NCBI RefSeq assembly: GCF_918797505.1
Contig: NC_092796.1
Location: 60,480,851-60,544,850 of the forward strand
DNA from: Bemisia tabaci
Lineage: Eukaryota > Arthropoda > Insecta > Hemiptera > Aleyrodidae
DNA: 64,000 bases
Direction: 5' to 3'
The position numbers and the translations under genes are program-made. Each line of letters starts with the position of its first letter. Position 1 is the first letter of the stretch. Shown here in pieces: positions 13,501 through 23,035 of this stretch. The notes beneath the pieces are model-generated. The model ran no database searches. It saw only the letters and a program-made list of their open reading frames with translations, and was not told the DNA's origin.

Positions 13501-15144
13501 AATGAACTATTTTTTCCCATATTTTTAAAACTGACCATACTCAAGGAGTTACCAACTCATGTGTGATTAAACGATGTACAAAATGCAATATACTTATTGA
13601 AACAGAACGCTTTGAAAAGTTTTGTAAAATTTTTGAAACTGAAATAAATTACCTCTGTTTATTAATTCAGTATCGGTAATCATTCTCATTTTATAATGTA
13701 TTTTTTTTCCCCCTCCACACCTCTCTATTCAAAGATGTTCATCAAATATTCTGATCTTCATTTGTTTCAGATTTTTTGAGTGTGACCCTATTGTTGTGGA
13801 TGCAAAATATTTTTCTGCTCAAAATAGATCCAGATTTTTCTGGGGAAACATCCCAAGTCTAAGAAAGGCTCAAGAAAGCGCTATGGATATAGAAAATTGC
13901 CCTGAGTTAAACAGTGTCTTGACAAAAAATTGCAGCCGAAAAGCTGTAGTCAAAAAAGTGTGCACCATAACCACCAATCCAAATTCCTTGCGGCAAGGTA
14001 AATATTCCAATTCCATAGCTCATGAATGACAAGAAAGAATGAAATAGGAGCATATTTAAATTGCGTAAAAAACAGCCAAGTCTTGCGTAATGCTCGGAAG
14101 TAAACATTTTTTTCAGTATCATCTATGCTGGTCTGAAAATTGGAATTATCTTCAAAAGATTGCGAAAAAAACTCTGCTGGAGGAGCAGATTTCAAGGGAT
14201 ATTAATTTCTACCTCTGACTTTCAACGATTAAATCAGAGGAATATGTATTTAGATAGATCAGTCCAATTTTTTTTTCCTGCCGAATTGTTTGCAGCCATT
14301 GGGGGATGTCATTGATGAACATTCATACAACTTACATAAAAAAATGTTTGCTTGCAGAGGCTCCTAACTGAGCATCTTCATTTTTGTTTCCTCCAATTTC
14401 ACCATTTTTTCGTTAGTTTTACCTCGGAATTTCTCTTGAACAGATTATTTGCAATATGGCTAGTGAAAATACTTTTATTCGACAAAAAAGGAGGTTTCTT
14501 CAAAGATGAGAGTCACACACTGCGAGGCAAAATCTGTGGCTGAAAATGCGACTTTTGGGACTTTTTCACCATGATGCATGAGAGGAATAGTAAAAGCTTG
14601 GTTTAATAAATTGGACTTCATTTTGCAATCAGGAACTACAATATCTGGCTCTATTCAGAAACAACATATGTACTGATAGTCTTCCCATGCAAATAGATGA
14701 TTCTGTGGAAGAGCCAGAAATAATAGTTCCTTGTCACCAAATGTGGTCCAGTTGGTTAAAAAAGTTTGTAAAAAAAATCAGTCTGATCGGAGGCGGCAGG
14801 TTTGTGCGTTTTCCTGCACTAAAGAAATTCAAGATTTCTAGATTAGTTTGCAAAATATCTATCTTGTTTTTAATGAGCTTTGAATGAGCATCTTCTGATA
14901 TCATTTTATTTTTGCAGGGAAGGAAGCATCAATGCCAGTACTCATGAATGGCAAAGGTGACACTTTGTGGGCGACAGAGATGGAAGAGCTTTTTGGTTTT
15001 CCGCGGCATTACACAGATGCTGGAAACCTTCAGCCATCCAGAAGACTCCGTTTACTCGGCAAATCCTGGTCAATTCCTGTTTTGTGCCACATTCTCAAAC
15101 CTTTGACTATGTTGTACCCATCCACTGAAGCAGAAATTGCTTGA
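1206..15144 (+). CDS. Dnmt3: DNA (cytosine-5)-methyltransferase 3, de novo type, 14 coding exons
   Basis: Coding exons: 1206-1326, 1820-1911, 2744-2848, 3447-3573, 4303-4497, 5313-5437, 6161-6208, 6941-7005, 7317-7467, 8074-8173, 11146-11382, 12652-12793, 13771-13997, 14918-15144. All junctions are GT-AG and in phase, giving 653 residues. A PWWP domain (about 18-106, SPWWP at 36-40) should bind methylated histone H3 tails. A Lys/Asp-rich linker follows. The ADD domain (about 214-343) has cysteines at 229, 231, 232, 251 and 254, then a PHD-like set at 274, 277, 286, 291, 296, 299, 320 and 323. The catalytic domain has motif I FDGIGTG (371-377), motif IV GGSPCN with catalytic Cys441, motif VI ENV (488-490), motif VIII QNRSRFFWG (520-528) and motif X GKSWSIPV (626-633). 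The enzyme would put methyl groups on unmethylated DNA in the nucleus. No frameshift or lost key residue is visible. The start is the first ATG after the acceptor at 1196. DNMT3 is missing from many insects. Introns 11-13 outside the listed repeats hold nothing I recognise. Confidence 0.95.
1371..1620. mobile_element. MITE, 'TCGACGG' family, copy in Dnmt3 intron 1
   Basis: This is a diverged copy of the ~255-bp inverted-repeat family best seen at 48103-48357. Recognisable parts are an ACACGTACCTCGGTTTG end, the internal CTTCCTGACATTCTTTATTT block, a central AATGATATTGAT, and a decayed opposite terminus. It lies wholly inside intron 1 and does not touch the splice sites. Confidence 0.7.
2132..2379. 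mobile_element. MITE, 'CTGCCGTGCTAAG' family, copy in Dnmt3 intron 2
   Basis: The ends (CTGCCATTCTAAAG and GTTTTCCATGGCAG) are inverted and match the better copies at 43611-43847, 58459-58706 and 62688-62934. It is strongly diverged, so probably an old insertion. It is non-coding. Confidence 0.6.
4523..4557. repeat. Poly-T tract just after the exon 5 donor
   Basis: A run of about 33 T starts some 25 nt after the donor of Dnmt3 exon 5 (exon ends 4497). It is a simple homopolymer in intron 5; its length may be unreliable in assembly. Confidence 0.85.
8533..8797. mobile_element. MITE, 'GGGCYGATTATTGAAAT' family, in Dnmt3 intron 10
   Basis: Inverted termini of about 45 bp: the left end (GGGCCGATTATTGAAATC, then GTAGACAAAACTATAGACAAA) pairs with the right end (TTTGTCTATTGCTTCGTCTA, then TCAATTTCAATAAACAGCCC). 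The interior is also partly palindromic. Relatives lie at 34384-34627 and 58758-58908. No coding capacity. No clear target duplication was found. Confidence 0.75.
8798..11145 (+). other. Remainder of the long Dnmt3 intron 10
   Basis: Intron 10 (8174-11145) is by far the longest of the gene. It separates motif I from the rest of the catalytic domain. Beyond the MITE I see AT-rich DNA and a small hairpin near 10970-11012 (TTTTGCGGAGAAA / TTTCTCCGCAAAAT). The open frame at 10736-11200 is not recognisable apart from its overlap with exon 11. Confidence 0.5.
11690..12130. repeat. Diverged dispersed repeat in Dnmt3 intron 11, with a 28-bp minisatellite
   Basis: This stretch matches 43906-44290 in order: ATTTCACGTA, TAACGTTTT, CTTCTCAATC, TGTAAACAA, TGAGCC(A/G)AAGCG, TTTGAATTTAT. 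It is a dispersed repeat of unknown class. Inside it, 11813-11891 has three tandem copies of a 28-bp unit (CACGAGTCCTCTCGAATC plus an A-rich tail) that the other copy lacks. A poly-C run lies just upstream (about 11588-11609). Confidence 0.6.
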
Positions 15145-16480
15145 GTTTATTTAATTTTTGTCAATGTATGATCTCAAATGTTTGATAATGATGTTTGTTG
15201 TTTTTTGTTTGTATGTTCTTTTTCTTAAGTTTAAATTTGTGAGCATGCAACTTGTAAATCTTAAAATTAAATTTAGTTCTAAGTGAAGAAATCTATCAAA
15301 CTATGTTTGCTCCTTCAGCATATGGAGTGTTAAGTCATTTACACTCAAGTCATTTTTTTCGTGTCTAATTGTAAAATATTTTTGTAGACAATACTGTGTT
15401 CCCAAGTAGTGTTAGTCCTTTCCAGTTAACTTCTATTTTTTCTGCAACCAGTTGCATGAAGGTTTAATTCTCGTGCCTTTTTAATTGGTGAACATTTTTA
15501 TAGATCAGCTCAGTTTGAGTAAGACTTAATTTTTTTACCGAGAACTAAGATTTTTAGGATAAACAAATAGAATGGAAGTAGACGCTCTGCAGGATTAAAC
15601 GTTTTAGCATTTTTGTTAAATAATTATTAAAGCTAAATATAATTATAGCCACCAACGTTTTGGTTCTAGCATGAGGATAAATTAATATTCAATGCATTCT
15701 CATAATTAAATTGAATCTGTTCGTTCACCTAAACTTTTACAGTATTTGTGCAAGCATTTTCATCATGAAATTGCATTTTCTTTCTCACTAAAATTTTTTA
15801 CTGATGATATGAATGACACTGATCTGTTATTGCATGAGAAATGTATTATTATTTCTTTGAATCTGTCATTTTTTAGTAATGGTGCTCTTCTCTCTTTAGA
15901 TATTTTTACTGGTCTCAGTAAAGATCACCACACCCTTCCACATATTGAGAATAATAGTGCCTATTTCAGCAAATGAACAATAATGTTCTTGTTCCCTGAG
16001 CATGCCATATTTTGTTCTCTAAAACGAGATAAATATATCAATCAAAGTATCCAAGAATTCTGTGGCTCTTTTGTACTGCCTCAGATAATATATCTCTGTT
16101 AAATGTTTTTTAACTTTATATTTTTGACAAGTAATAGAATTATGTGCCTTAAATGCCATGCTCTCTATGTTACTTCATAATTTTTACTCATTTACGAATG
16201 TCATGATTATCTTATTATTTCATATTTACTGCATACAGAATGGTTAGAGCCATCCTTGATCCAAGTGGGAAGAATTAATTGTTACACATGAAAAATGATT
16301 GCATTATTATCATAATGCAATCATATGAAAGGTCTGATTAATTAATTATAATTAAGTTTTCGCATTATGGTATTACCACTCACTCTATTGCAGTTTACAC
16401 GTATAATAAATTACAATTATTTTTACTGCTTTAACAATTTCAAATTTCTCTAACTTTGATAAAAAAAAAAAAATTCTTCT
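15145..16480 (+). other. Dnmt3 3' flank with candidate poly(A) signals
   Basis: AT-rich non-coding DNA after the stop codon. Candidate polyadenylation signals are ATTAAA at 15266-15271 and AATAAA at 16405-16410. Where the transcript really ends cannot be told from sequence. No other gene is seen here. Confidence 0.5.
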
Positions 16481-18150
16481 CATTGCATTTGTGTGAAATT
16501 CAAACGTTGCTGTCATTAATCACATACTTTTTGTCTTTGATATTTATGTAAACATTTGAGGATTTCACTTTTATATGCTCTGGAAAACGGGACGTCTTGT
16601 CAATGTATTCGATAGTGAAACTCCCTAACAATGCACCTCGATTTGCGACACTGTAGACTTCCTGTCACACTTTATTTTTTAAATGGAGAACTTTTCGATG
16701 TCAGTCCTTAAAATTCTCTGTGATTTTTCTTCTCTGGGCGCAGCAAATTCTGAACAAAACTTTAGGGAATGATTTAAATTTGCTCCCCCCTAGTAAAATA
16801 AAATAGAAGCAAAAATAGAAAGATTTAGAACGAGGTACGTGGTTTGGGAGTTTCACCGTCGAATTTTTATCACATATATTGCATTCTGTTTGGTGAACTC
16901 CTGAAATATTTGTGTTGTTGGATACATGACGATGATTTGAATGAGTTCGTTTTTTAATTTTGTTGACGCTTTTATTGAGTTTTTCCGGAACAATATTGTT
17001 TGTAGAAAAGGCTTTGGAGTAATTTACGTTTTCTGAACATTTAGATACCTTTCTTCTCCTCAGACTAAAATAATTGAGACTCACAAATAGATCATATTTA
17101 GCAAAAGGGAACCAGCGCGAATGCAATGTTGTAAAAATGTTGCTTCTTCATAATTTTTTAAAATATCTCCCAGAATAGCAAATGGTTTTTGCTTCTTACG
17201 AAAAGATTGTGAATTCTTAAGGAAAATAACTGTATAAATTTTATTACTATGCATACATTAAGTGTTTTTAAAAGTAAAGAAGAAGTTGCACGATTTTGAA
17301 AACACTGTAATCGCGCTGGTTCCTTTTTGCTAATTGCGATCCAAATATTACTATCTAAGGTGTTAAGATTTTCTCGTTGTTTTTTGTGAGACGCATTGTT
17401 TTCATGCTTTTTAAGAATTTTATTCCCTTTGTATCCAGGATAACCGTTTGCCCTGGCTATTTCTTGGATTATAGCTATCTCTTGCTGTCTATTTCTGTAG
17501 CTCAAAGGTATTGAAAATGCTCCATGCACCATTGCATGTACGTGTAAGGCTGCTTGTTTATGATTCCTAAGGCTGTTAGAGTTGTTAGGTACTATAGTAT
17601 TAGTGGTAGTAGGTTTATGATATCAATTTGGTTATTTATTGTCTTGCCCTATTTTTTGGTGGGGTCCTTTTCTATTTCTACCATATTGTTACCAGTTATT
17701 CATCATCAACTTATGTATCAACTTCTTTATTCTCTATTAGGAGAATCAGCATTACTTTGATCTACATCTACAATTTTGAGGTTGTTGTCAGCTATTTTTT
17801 TCTTAGTTTGTTAATACATGTGATAAGCAATTTTGCAGCCCTGTTATGCTTCAAGGACTTATTAAGATGATCATTTTTTGTTAAAATTTTATCACAGTCA
17901 TTGACTACCTAACATGCTTTTTACTTCCTGTTGATCCTGGGAATTGATACCAGAGGTAGACTTTTCTGTATGTAGCAGTAAGTTTACATTGCTAATTGTC
18001 AGGTGTGAAGTCAACTTATGTGAGTTTTTAAGGACACTCTTCTCTTCACTTGTTAACTTAATTTTTGTCATATTGACAAATCTAGGGGCGAATTGGAATT
18101 CCATTCTGTGTGATACTATCCATGTAGGATGTAATATATTTTTTTCTTTC
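16480..18150 (-). pseudogene. Penelope-like retroelement remnant: N-terminal piece, RT tail and GIY-YIG fragment
   Basis: On the - strand three pieces appear in Penelope-like order. At 18104-17898 is an N-terminal-type segment (FVNMTKIKLTSEEKSVL), and a lysine-rich continuation runs to about 17790. At about 17570-17390 is the RT C-terminal part: HKQAALHVHAMVHGAFSIPL followed by EIARANGYPG, matching the 'HK.AA...MVHR...IPLS...IA..NGY' stretch of this class. The start of a GIY-YIG endonuclease (SGVHQTECNICD) lies just above 16862. After the MITE at 16609-16862, YIDKTSR-F-EHIK (about 16606-16560) resumes the same domain. The RT palm and fingers (YxDD region) are absent between about 17790 and 17570, so an internal deletion is likely. 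Stops and frame changes show it is dead. The family is recalled from memory, not searched. Confidence 0.65.
16609..16862. mobile_element. MITE, 'TCGACGG' family, inserted in the Penelope-like remnant
   Basis: The ends are TCGATAGTGAAACTCCC and the inverted GGGAGTTTCACCGTCGA. It shares the internal CTTCCTGTCA...CTTTATTTT block with the other copies. It is flanked by AT on both sides (16607-16608 and 16863-16864) and splits the GIY-YIG coding stretch between its Cys-rich start and the YI motif, so it landed after the retroelement did. Confidence 0.75.
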
Positions 18151-18159
18151 GGTTAGACT

Positions 18160-18951
18160 TTTAACTTCCTCATGGTATTCTAATTCTTAATTTTTTTAAT
18201 TTTCTAACATTGTCTCCCAAGCATAAGTAAGTACCCCTTTGCTTACCTGTAGAATATGTCTAACAGTTAATTTTTTCCGCACTGTTGAATATTATGTAAG
18301 ATCGAATGTACCGAAGGATGTATGTGTCTCACATGATTTTTCTGAGTTCCCACGCCCAGAAAAAAAGTGAGAAATTACCTATTTTCAGGCACATTTTTTT
18401 GTTTTTTCTCTCAGGTTTTTTTGTTCAAAACTTTCAAATAAAATTTAATTTTTTACTTGTGTTCTAAATTTATAATGTTCTTATTTTCCTCTCTTTATGC
18501 CAGAATGTTTGTGACTTAAGCTTTAATGGTGTACTTAACAGGAAAAAAGGACCATACAATAAAAAAGATGATTACAAAATTAAATTTATGAACGCCTGAG
18601 CTAATCTCCGCACTTCCTCATGCAGGCTGCCTCCGTAATGATCATCATGAAAGTTATTGGCAAATATTTTTACATGAATTTTATATACCTACTCGCAACA
18701 AAATTTCTTGAAATCTATTCTTGGTTAAAGGTAGTAAAGGTTTAATAATGTTTAATAATTCCTTTGTGTTGTATACTAAATTTGTAGCTCTCGCTTTTCT
18801 TCTTAAAGTGGACTTCAAAGTTGATTGAATCCTGATTAAAATTCTGCCAAGCCTGAAAATTTGTAGCGCGGTATATTTTATTTTGCTTTCGAACTTAGTT
18901 TATGATTTAGTTTCTGTTGAAAAGTGTTTCGAGAATCCCCCATAAAAAGAC
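18160..18951. other. Intergenic, nothing recognised
   Basis: AT-rich DNA between the Penelope-like remnant and the hAT-type element. No coding exon, RNA gene or clear repeat is visible. Confidence 0.5.
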
Positions 18952-18959
18952 CATAAAAT

Positions 18960-19926
18960 CAGGGCCGGATTTACCTACCTACTTGCCGCCCATGAGCCGC
19001 CTGTATTTTGCCGCCCCCTTCTCATTCGTTTTGAAACATCAATAAAAACCATAAGTGAACGTGCCAGCGGGGGTGGGGTGCATAAGACACGTTTACTCGT
19101 GTTGGACACATTTTTTGGGAAAGCCCTGTCAACACTACTAGCAAAAATTCACCGAATACTTGGCGCGAACGTGAAGTTTCGTAAACCTATCTGTGCGTGG
19201 ACAAGGCCTTCCATTCATAAGAAAAGAACGAAAAAATTATGGAAGAACACACATAAATGTGGTTTAATGATTTTAACTTCCGCCGCCGCGCCGCGCAGAC
19301 CGCACCGTGTTTGGCGCAATGCGTGAAGTATTCCGACAGTTTTGTAGGCGTTATGAGTTTCACGCCGACCGCTGCTGAACGCACTGTGCGTTTGACGCAA
19401 TGCGTGAAGTATTCACGCAGTCTTGTAGGCGCTATGCGTTTCATGCTGACCGCACTGTGTTTGGCGTAATGCATGAAATATTCATGCATTCTTGTGGGCG
19501 CTATCCGTTTCACGCTGACCGCAGCGACCGCACTGTGTTCGATGCAATGCGTGAAGTATTCGTGCAGTCTTGTAGGATGTAGGCGCTAATATGTGTGACA
19601 TGCCGATCGCCGCGCCAAGGGCTTCTCCTTTTCATCTCAAGTCCTCGTCATTATTTCTCTCTCAGTCGCGCCGTTTCTGGCCAAATTGCGTGTTTGGTCT
19701 CTCTCTTAACTCGACGACTAATTAAAGGTGCTGTCTCTTGTATCACCGAAAGACGACAAACTTAGAAATTACTATACTCTCAGGAAATGAGAGATTTTGT
19801 TTGTAATTTTTTTCTAAATCCGATTCTTTTTTATACCTACATTTAAAAAAATTGCAAAATTTGCCGCCTCCGAGATTAGCCGCTATGGGCCGCGGCCCAT
19901 GTGGCCACCCCCTTAATCCGGTCCTG
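18960..19926. mobile_element. Non-autonomous hAT-type element with perfect 8-bp TSD
   Basis: Termini are CAGGGCCGGATTTA and, inverted, CAGGACCGGATTAA. The flanking 8 bp, CATAAAAT, is identical at 18952-18959 and 19927-19934. An 8-bp duplication plus CAGGG-type ends is the hAT signature. The 967-bp element has no transposase frame, so it would have moved in trans. The interior carries a minisatellite (19290-19600). The G/C-rich ends (GGGCCGCGGCCCA, GCCGCC) can form hairpins. Confidence 0.85.
19290..19605. repeat. Minisatellite of ~70-80-bp units inside the hAT-type element
   Basis: About four imperfect units share GACCGCACTGTGTTTGGCG, CAATGCGTGAAGTATTC and CTTGTAGGCGCTATG. Short open frames on both strands are a by-product of the repeat, not genes. 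Confidence 0.8.
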
Positions 19927-20042
19927 CATAAAATACGACTCTCCATTGGTAACAATTATAATTAAGGAGCTAAAATGTTTTTCAACGTGTATTATACGAT
20001 TGTTTTCAATTTGCCTTCAGCTGCATCCACAGCACTTGTCGT

Positions 20043-20395
20043 CACGAATATGTTGTGCGTGCTGATCTCAGCCCATTACATACTTGACTCTCTGAAGGCG
20101 TTAAATGTGTGAAAGTAGAGCACCCTGTTGGAGAACAACAAAGGTGAGATTGAATGAATTGCTTAATCCCTATTTCGTCCATCCTCCGACGGATCACGCT
20201 ACTTGCGCACATAAACGCCTTCAGAGAGTCGAGTATTTATTTAATGAGCTAAAATCAGCACGCACAACATATTCGAAACATCAATTGCTGCAGACGCAGC
20301 TGAATGCGAATTGCTTTCGCACGTGAAACGCCCTCAGAGAGTTAAGCATGTAATGAGCTGAAATCAGCACGCACAACATATTCGTAACAACAATT
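20043..20395. repeat. Inverted/direct repeat cluster (CAGCACGCACAACATATTCG)
   Basis: About 60 bp at 20043-20105 recurs inverted at about 20217-20280 and again at about 20325-20395. Shared parts are CGCCYTCAGAGAGT, ATGAGCT and CAGCACGCACAACATATTCG. Non-coding. Confidence 0.7.
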
Positions 20396-20780
20396 ATTGT
20401 ATTTAGCGAATAGGTGGTTTTTATACGAGGATTAAGAATAAACAAGTGGTTAGAAATGAAAACAAAATAATATGAACTAGGTATGCAAAACGATAATCCG
20501 GGTATCGGAACTTGGCTGCGTTTGAAAACGCCTTCAAATGCGGCGTGATACCTCACGCATTCCGGAGAGTTCAAATAGTTGTATCATTGCGCCGTAAGAA
20601 TGTGACGGAAGATTAAAATGGAAATAGCCTTATGCACGCGGGGTTTGTCGATTTCCTTCGACATTTTTGCAGTGGTGAATGCATAGCTGAATTGCGCTCC
20701 AGCTAGAATTGTATTTAGCAAATGGATGGTTTTATACGAGAATTAAAAATAAACAAGTGGTACGGAATGTAACAAAATAA
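20396..20780. repeat. ~315-bp repeat unit, family 'GGCGTGATACCTCACGCATT', copy 1
   Basis: One full unit plus the start of a second. Landmarks are ACAAGTGGTTAGAAATG, AACGCCTTCAAATGCGGCG, CACGCATTCCGGAGAGTTC, TTGCGCCGTAAGAATGTGAC and GCTCCAGCTAGAATTGTATT. Other copies lie at 23036-24093 and 52345-53215. Because the end of a unit runs into the start of the next, the family looks tandem in origin. Confidence 0.75.
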
Positions 20781-21119
20781 TCAAGCCCGGAATTAGGGCG
20801 TGTGCAGGGCGTGCGGCGCACACGGGCGCCAGCCTTTGGGGGGCGCCACGAAAGAAGAAGAGAGGAAAAAAAAGGGGAAGAAAGTACAAGGGGAAAAAAG
20901 GAAAAGGAAACAAGGTTGAGCAGTGAAAGCAAGGCATAAGGGGGGAAATGGAAGGAAAAAGGAGGCAAGAAAAGTGAAAAGAGAGTCCGCGAGAAAGGGG
21001 GGGGGGCATAAAAACCATAGACAAAATATAAAGAGAATTGCCGTCTAAAGGTAAATTTTCAGGACAAAAACTCCACCTGGTCCATAGACGGTCAGGCGCC
21101 CCTTGACCCTAAATTTGCG
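20781..21119. repeat. Purine-rich low-complexity DNA with GC hairpin
   Basis: A GC-rich hairpin stretch (about 20790-20850, including GGCGTGCGGCGCACACGGGC) is followed by a long A/G-rich run to about 21010. The long frames on the - strand (20732-21024) are low-complexity Ser/Leu/Phe artefacts of that run. Confidence 0.5.
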
Positions 21120-22520
21120 GCTGTACAGAAATACAAGAGTAGGCATGTAGTAAGGGGGCGCCATAAATCCATCGAACAGGAGCCGACATAGCATTTTAGG
21201 CCACGTCCGCCATCTTGGATTTGAGAATTTTCAAAAATCGACTAAAAATTCGAGTTTCCCGTCGAAAAGTACCCCTGATCCCGCGGTTCACAAAGCTCTA
21301 ACGAACAGAAACGGAGGCCAGAACCGGGGCTCATTTTAGGCCACATCCAACATTTTGGAGTTGAGAATTTTAAAAAGTTGACTAAAAATTCGAGTTTTCC
21401 GTTGAAAAATACCGTGTGATACCGCGTTTCACAAGACTCGAACAAACAGAAACCGAGATAGCATTTTAGCCCACGTCCGCCATCTTGAATTTGAGAATTT
21501 TAAAAAATGGACTAAAAATTCGAGTTTCCTGTCGAAAAATACCTCCTGACACCGAATTTCAGAAAAATCCATCGAACAGGGGCCGAGATAGCATTTTAAG
21601 CCATTTCGGATTTTCGAATTTTGAATTTTTTGAATTTTGACAGATTTTGATTTAAAACGCGTGATCCCAAAATCGAAGCTCAGATTCGGATTCCTCGTAA
21701 AAAATCGATGCGATTTCATGTATCATACCCTGACACCGAATTTCAGGAAAATCCATCGAACAGGAGCCGAGATGGCATTTTAAGCCACTCCAGTCATTTC
21801 GGATTTTCGAAGTTGGAAAATTTGACTTAAAACGCGTGATACCCAAAATCGAAGTTCAGATTCGGATTCCTCGTTAAAAATTGATACAATTTCATGTATC
21901 ATACCCGAGCATAGCGTGAAGGAAAGAGACGTAACGTAGACATACTGATTCGAGCATATGAATCCAACGTGGCAACATGGGTAGTGCTCAGTGGGTCAGC
22001 GGAGGAGGAAGAATAAGAATTTATCGTGAGCGAATTCCTCGCGACGAAACCGAACGCTTAGCCGGCGCTAAGCGGCGCCTCCCCGTTCGGTTTCACTCGG
22101 GCGACAGGCGGCGGCGTAGTTCAAACGGGTAGTACGACAGAATCTATACACGTCGTTAAACCTTTTTCCTTCACGCTATTCTAACATAAGATACATGAAA
22201 TCTCATCAATTTTTCACGAGAAATCCGAATCTGAGCTTAGATTTTGGATATTACGCGTTTTAATCTATTTAAAATCGTAGGAGAAATTACAGAATTGTCC
22301 TTGAAAATTGATCACACATTAGTGTTTTTTTACGTCATTAAACCTCTTTCCTTCACGCTATTCTAACATATGATGCATAAAATCTCATCAATTTTTCACG
22401 AGGAATCCGAATCTGAGCTTAGATTTTGGATATTACGCGTTTTAATCTATTTAAAATCGTTGGAGAAATTACAGAATTGTCCTTGAAAATTGATCACACA
22501 TTAGTGATTTTTTACCCCGT
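21120..22520. repeat. Tandem and inverted satellite-like array
   Basis: About 21190-21900 has five diverged tandem units. The CATTTTAGGCCAC landmark occurs at 21192, 21332, 21462, 21592 and 21776, so the period is 130-184 bp. At 22151-22520 two tandem copies of a 182-bp unit (CCTTCACGCTATTCTAACAT) contain, inverted, the GAATCCGAATCTGAGCTT and ATACATGAAAT motifs of the first block. Between them (about 22035-22100) is a GC-rich hairpin around ACCGAACG...CGTTCGGT. Confidence 0.75.
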
Positions 22521-23035
22521 TTTTCTTCTACGTTCACGTAATGAAATTAGATCAACAGTTGACTCATCGACTAGTCTAGCCTAACCCCCCAGAATCGGTC
22601 TAAAGGGCGAACGATTTTATCAGATATGATGTGCGGTCCTAGTTTCCGGGCAATTGCGGTTTGATGGAAGCTGCGATGAGGAGAAACGGAAGATATGCGA
22701 AACTCGGGCGGATATTAAGTGAGAAACCAGGTAGGGGAAAGGCTTTCTTCCCGAAAAGTTAGTGCTCGGGCCAACTTACATGGTCACTGGAGCATTGTAT
22801 AGCAGGTTGTGGGAAACTATTTTTTTGCAGCAACAACCAATTGGATCGCATTTTGCAAAAAGGAACTAAGAGCATTTCAATGTTGCTAGGATTGTGCAAC
22901 TTAGGTACATTCTTTGCAAAAAGTAAACTTTGCGACGGTAATTTTCGTCTTGAATTCATAGTTTATTGGGAGTAGAGGTGAAACTAGTTTAGATGACCGT
23001 TTATGTTTGCAAGGTTAGCGACATTGGAATGTTCT
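22521..23035. other. Intergenic, nothing recognised
   Basis: Mixed-composition DNA between two repeat blocks. No gene or clear repeat is visible. Confidence 0.45.

Noticed and set aside
19187..19582. Repetitive small proteins in the hAT-type element
   Set aside because: Both strands are open because of the ~70-80-bp minisatellite; no conserved start or domain.
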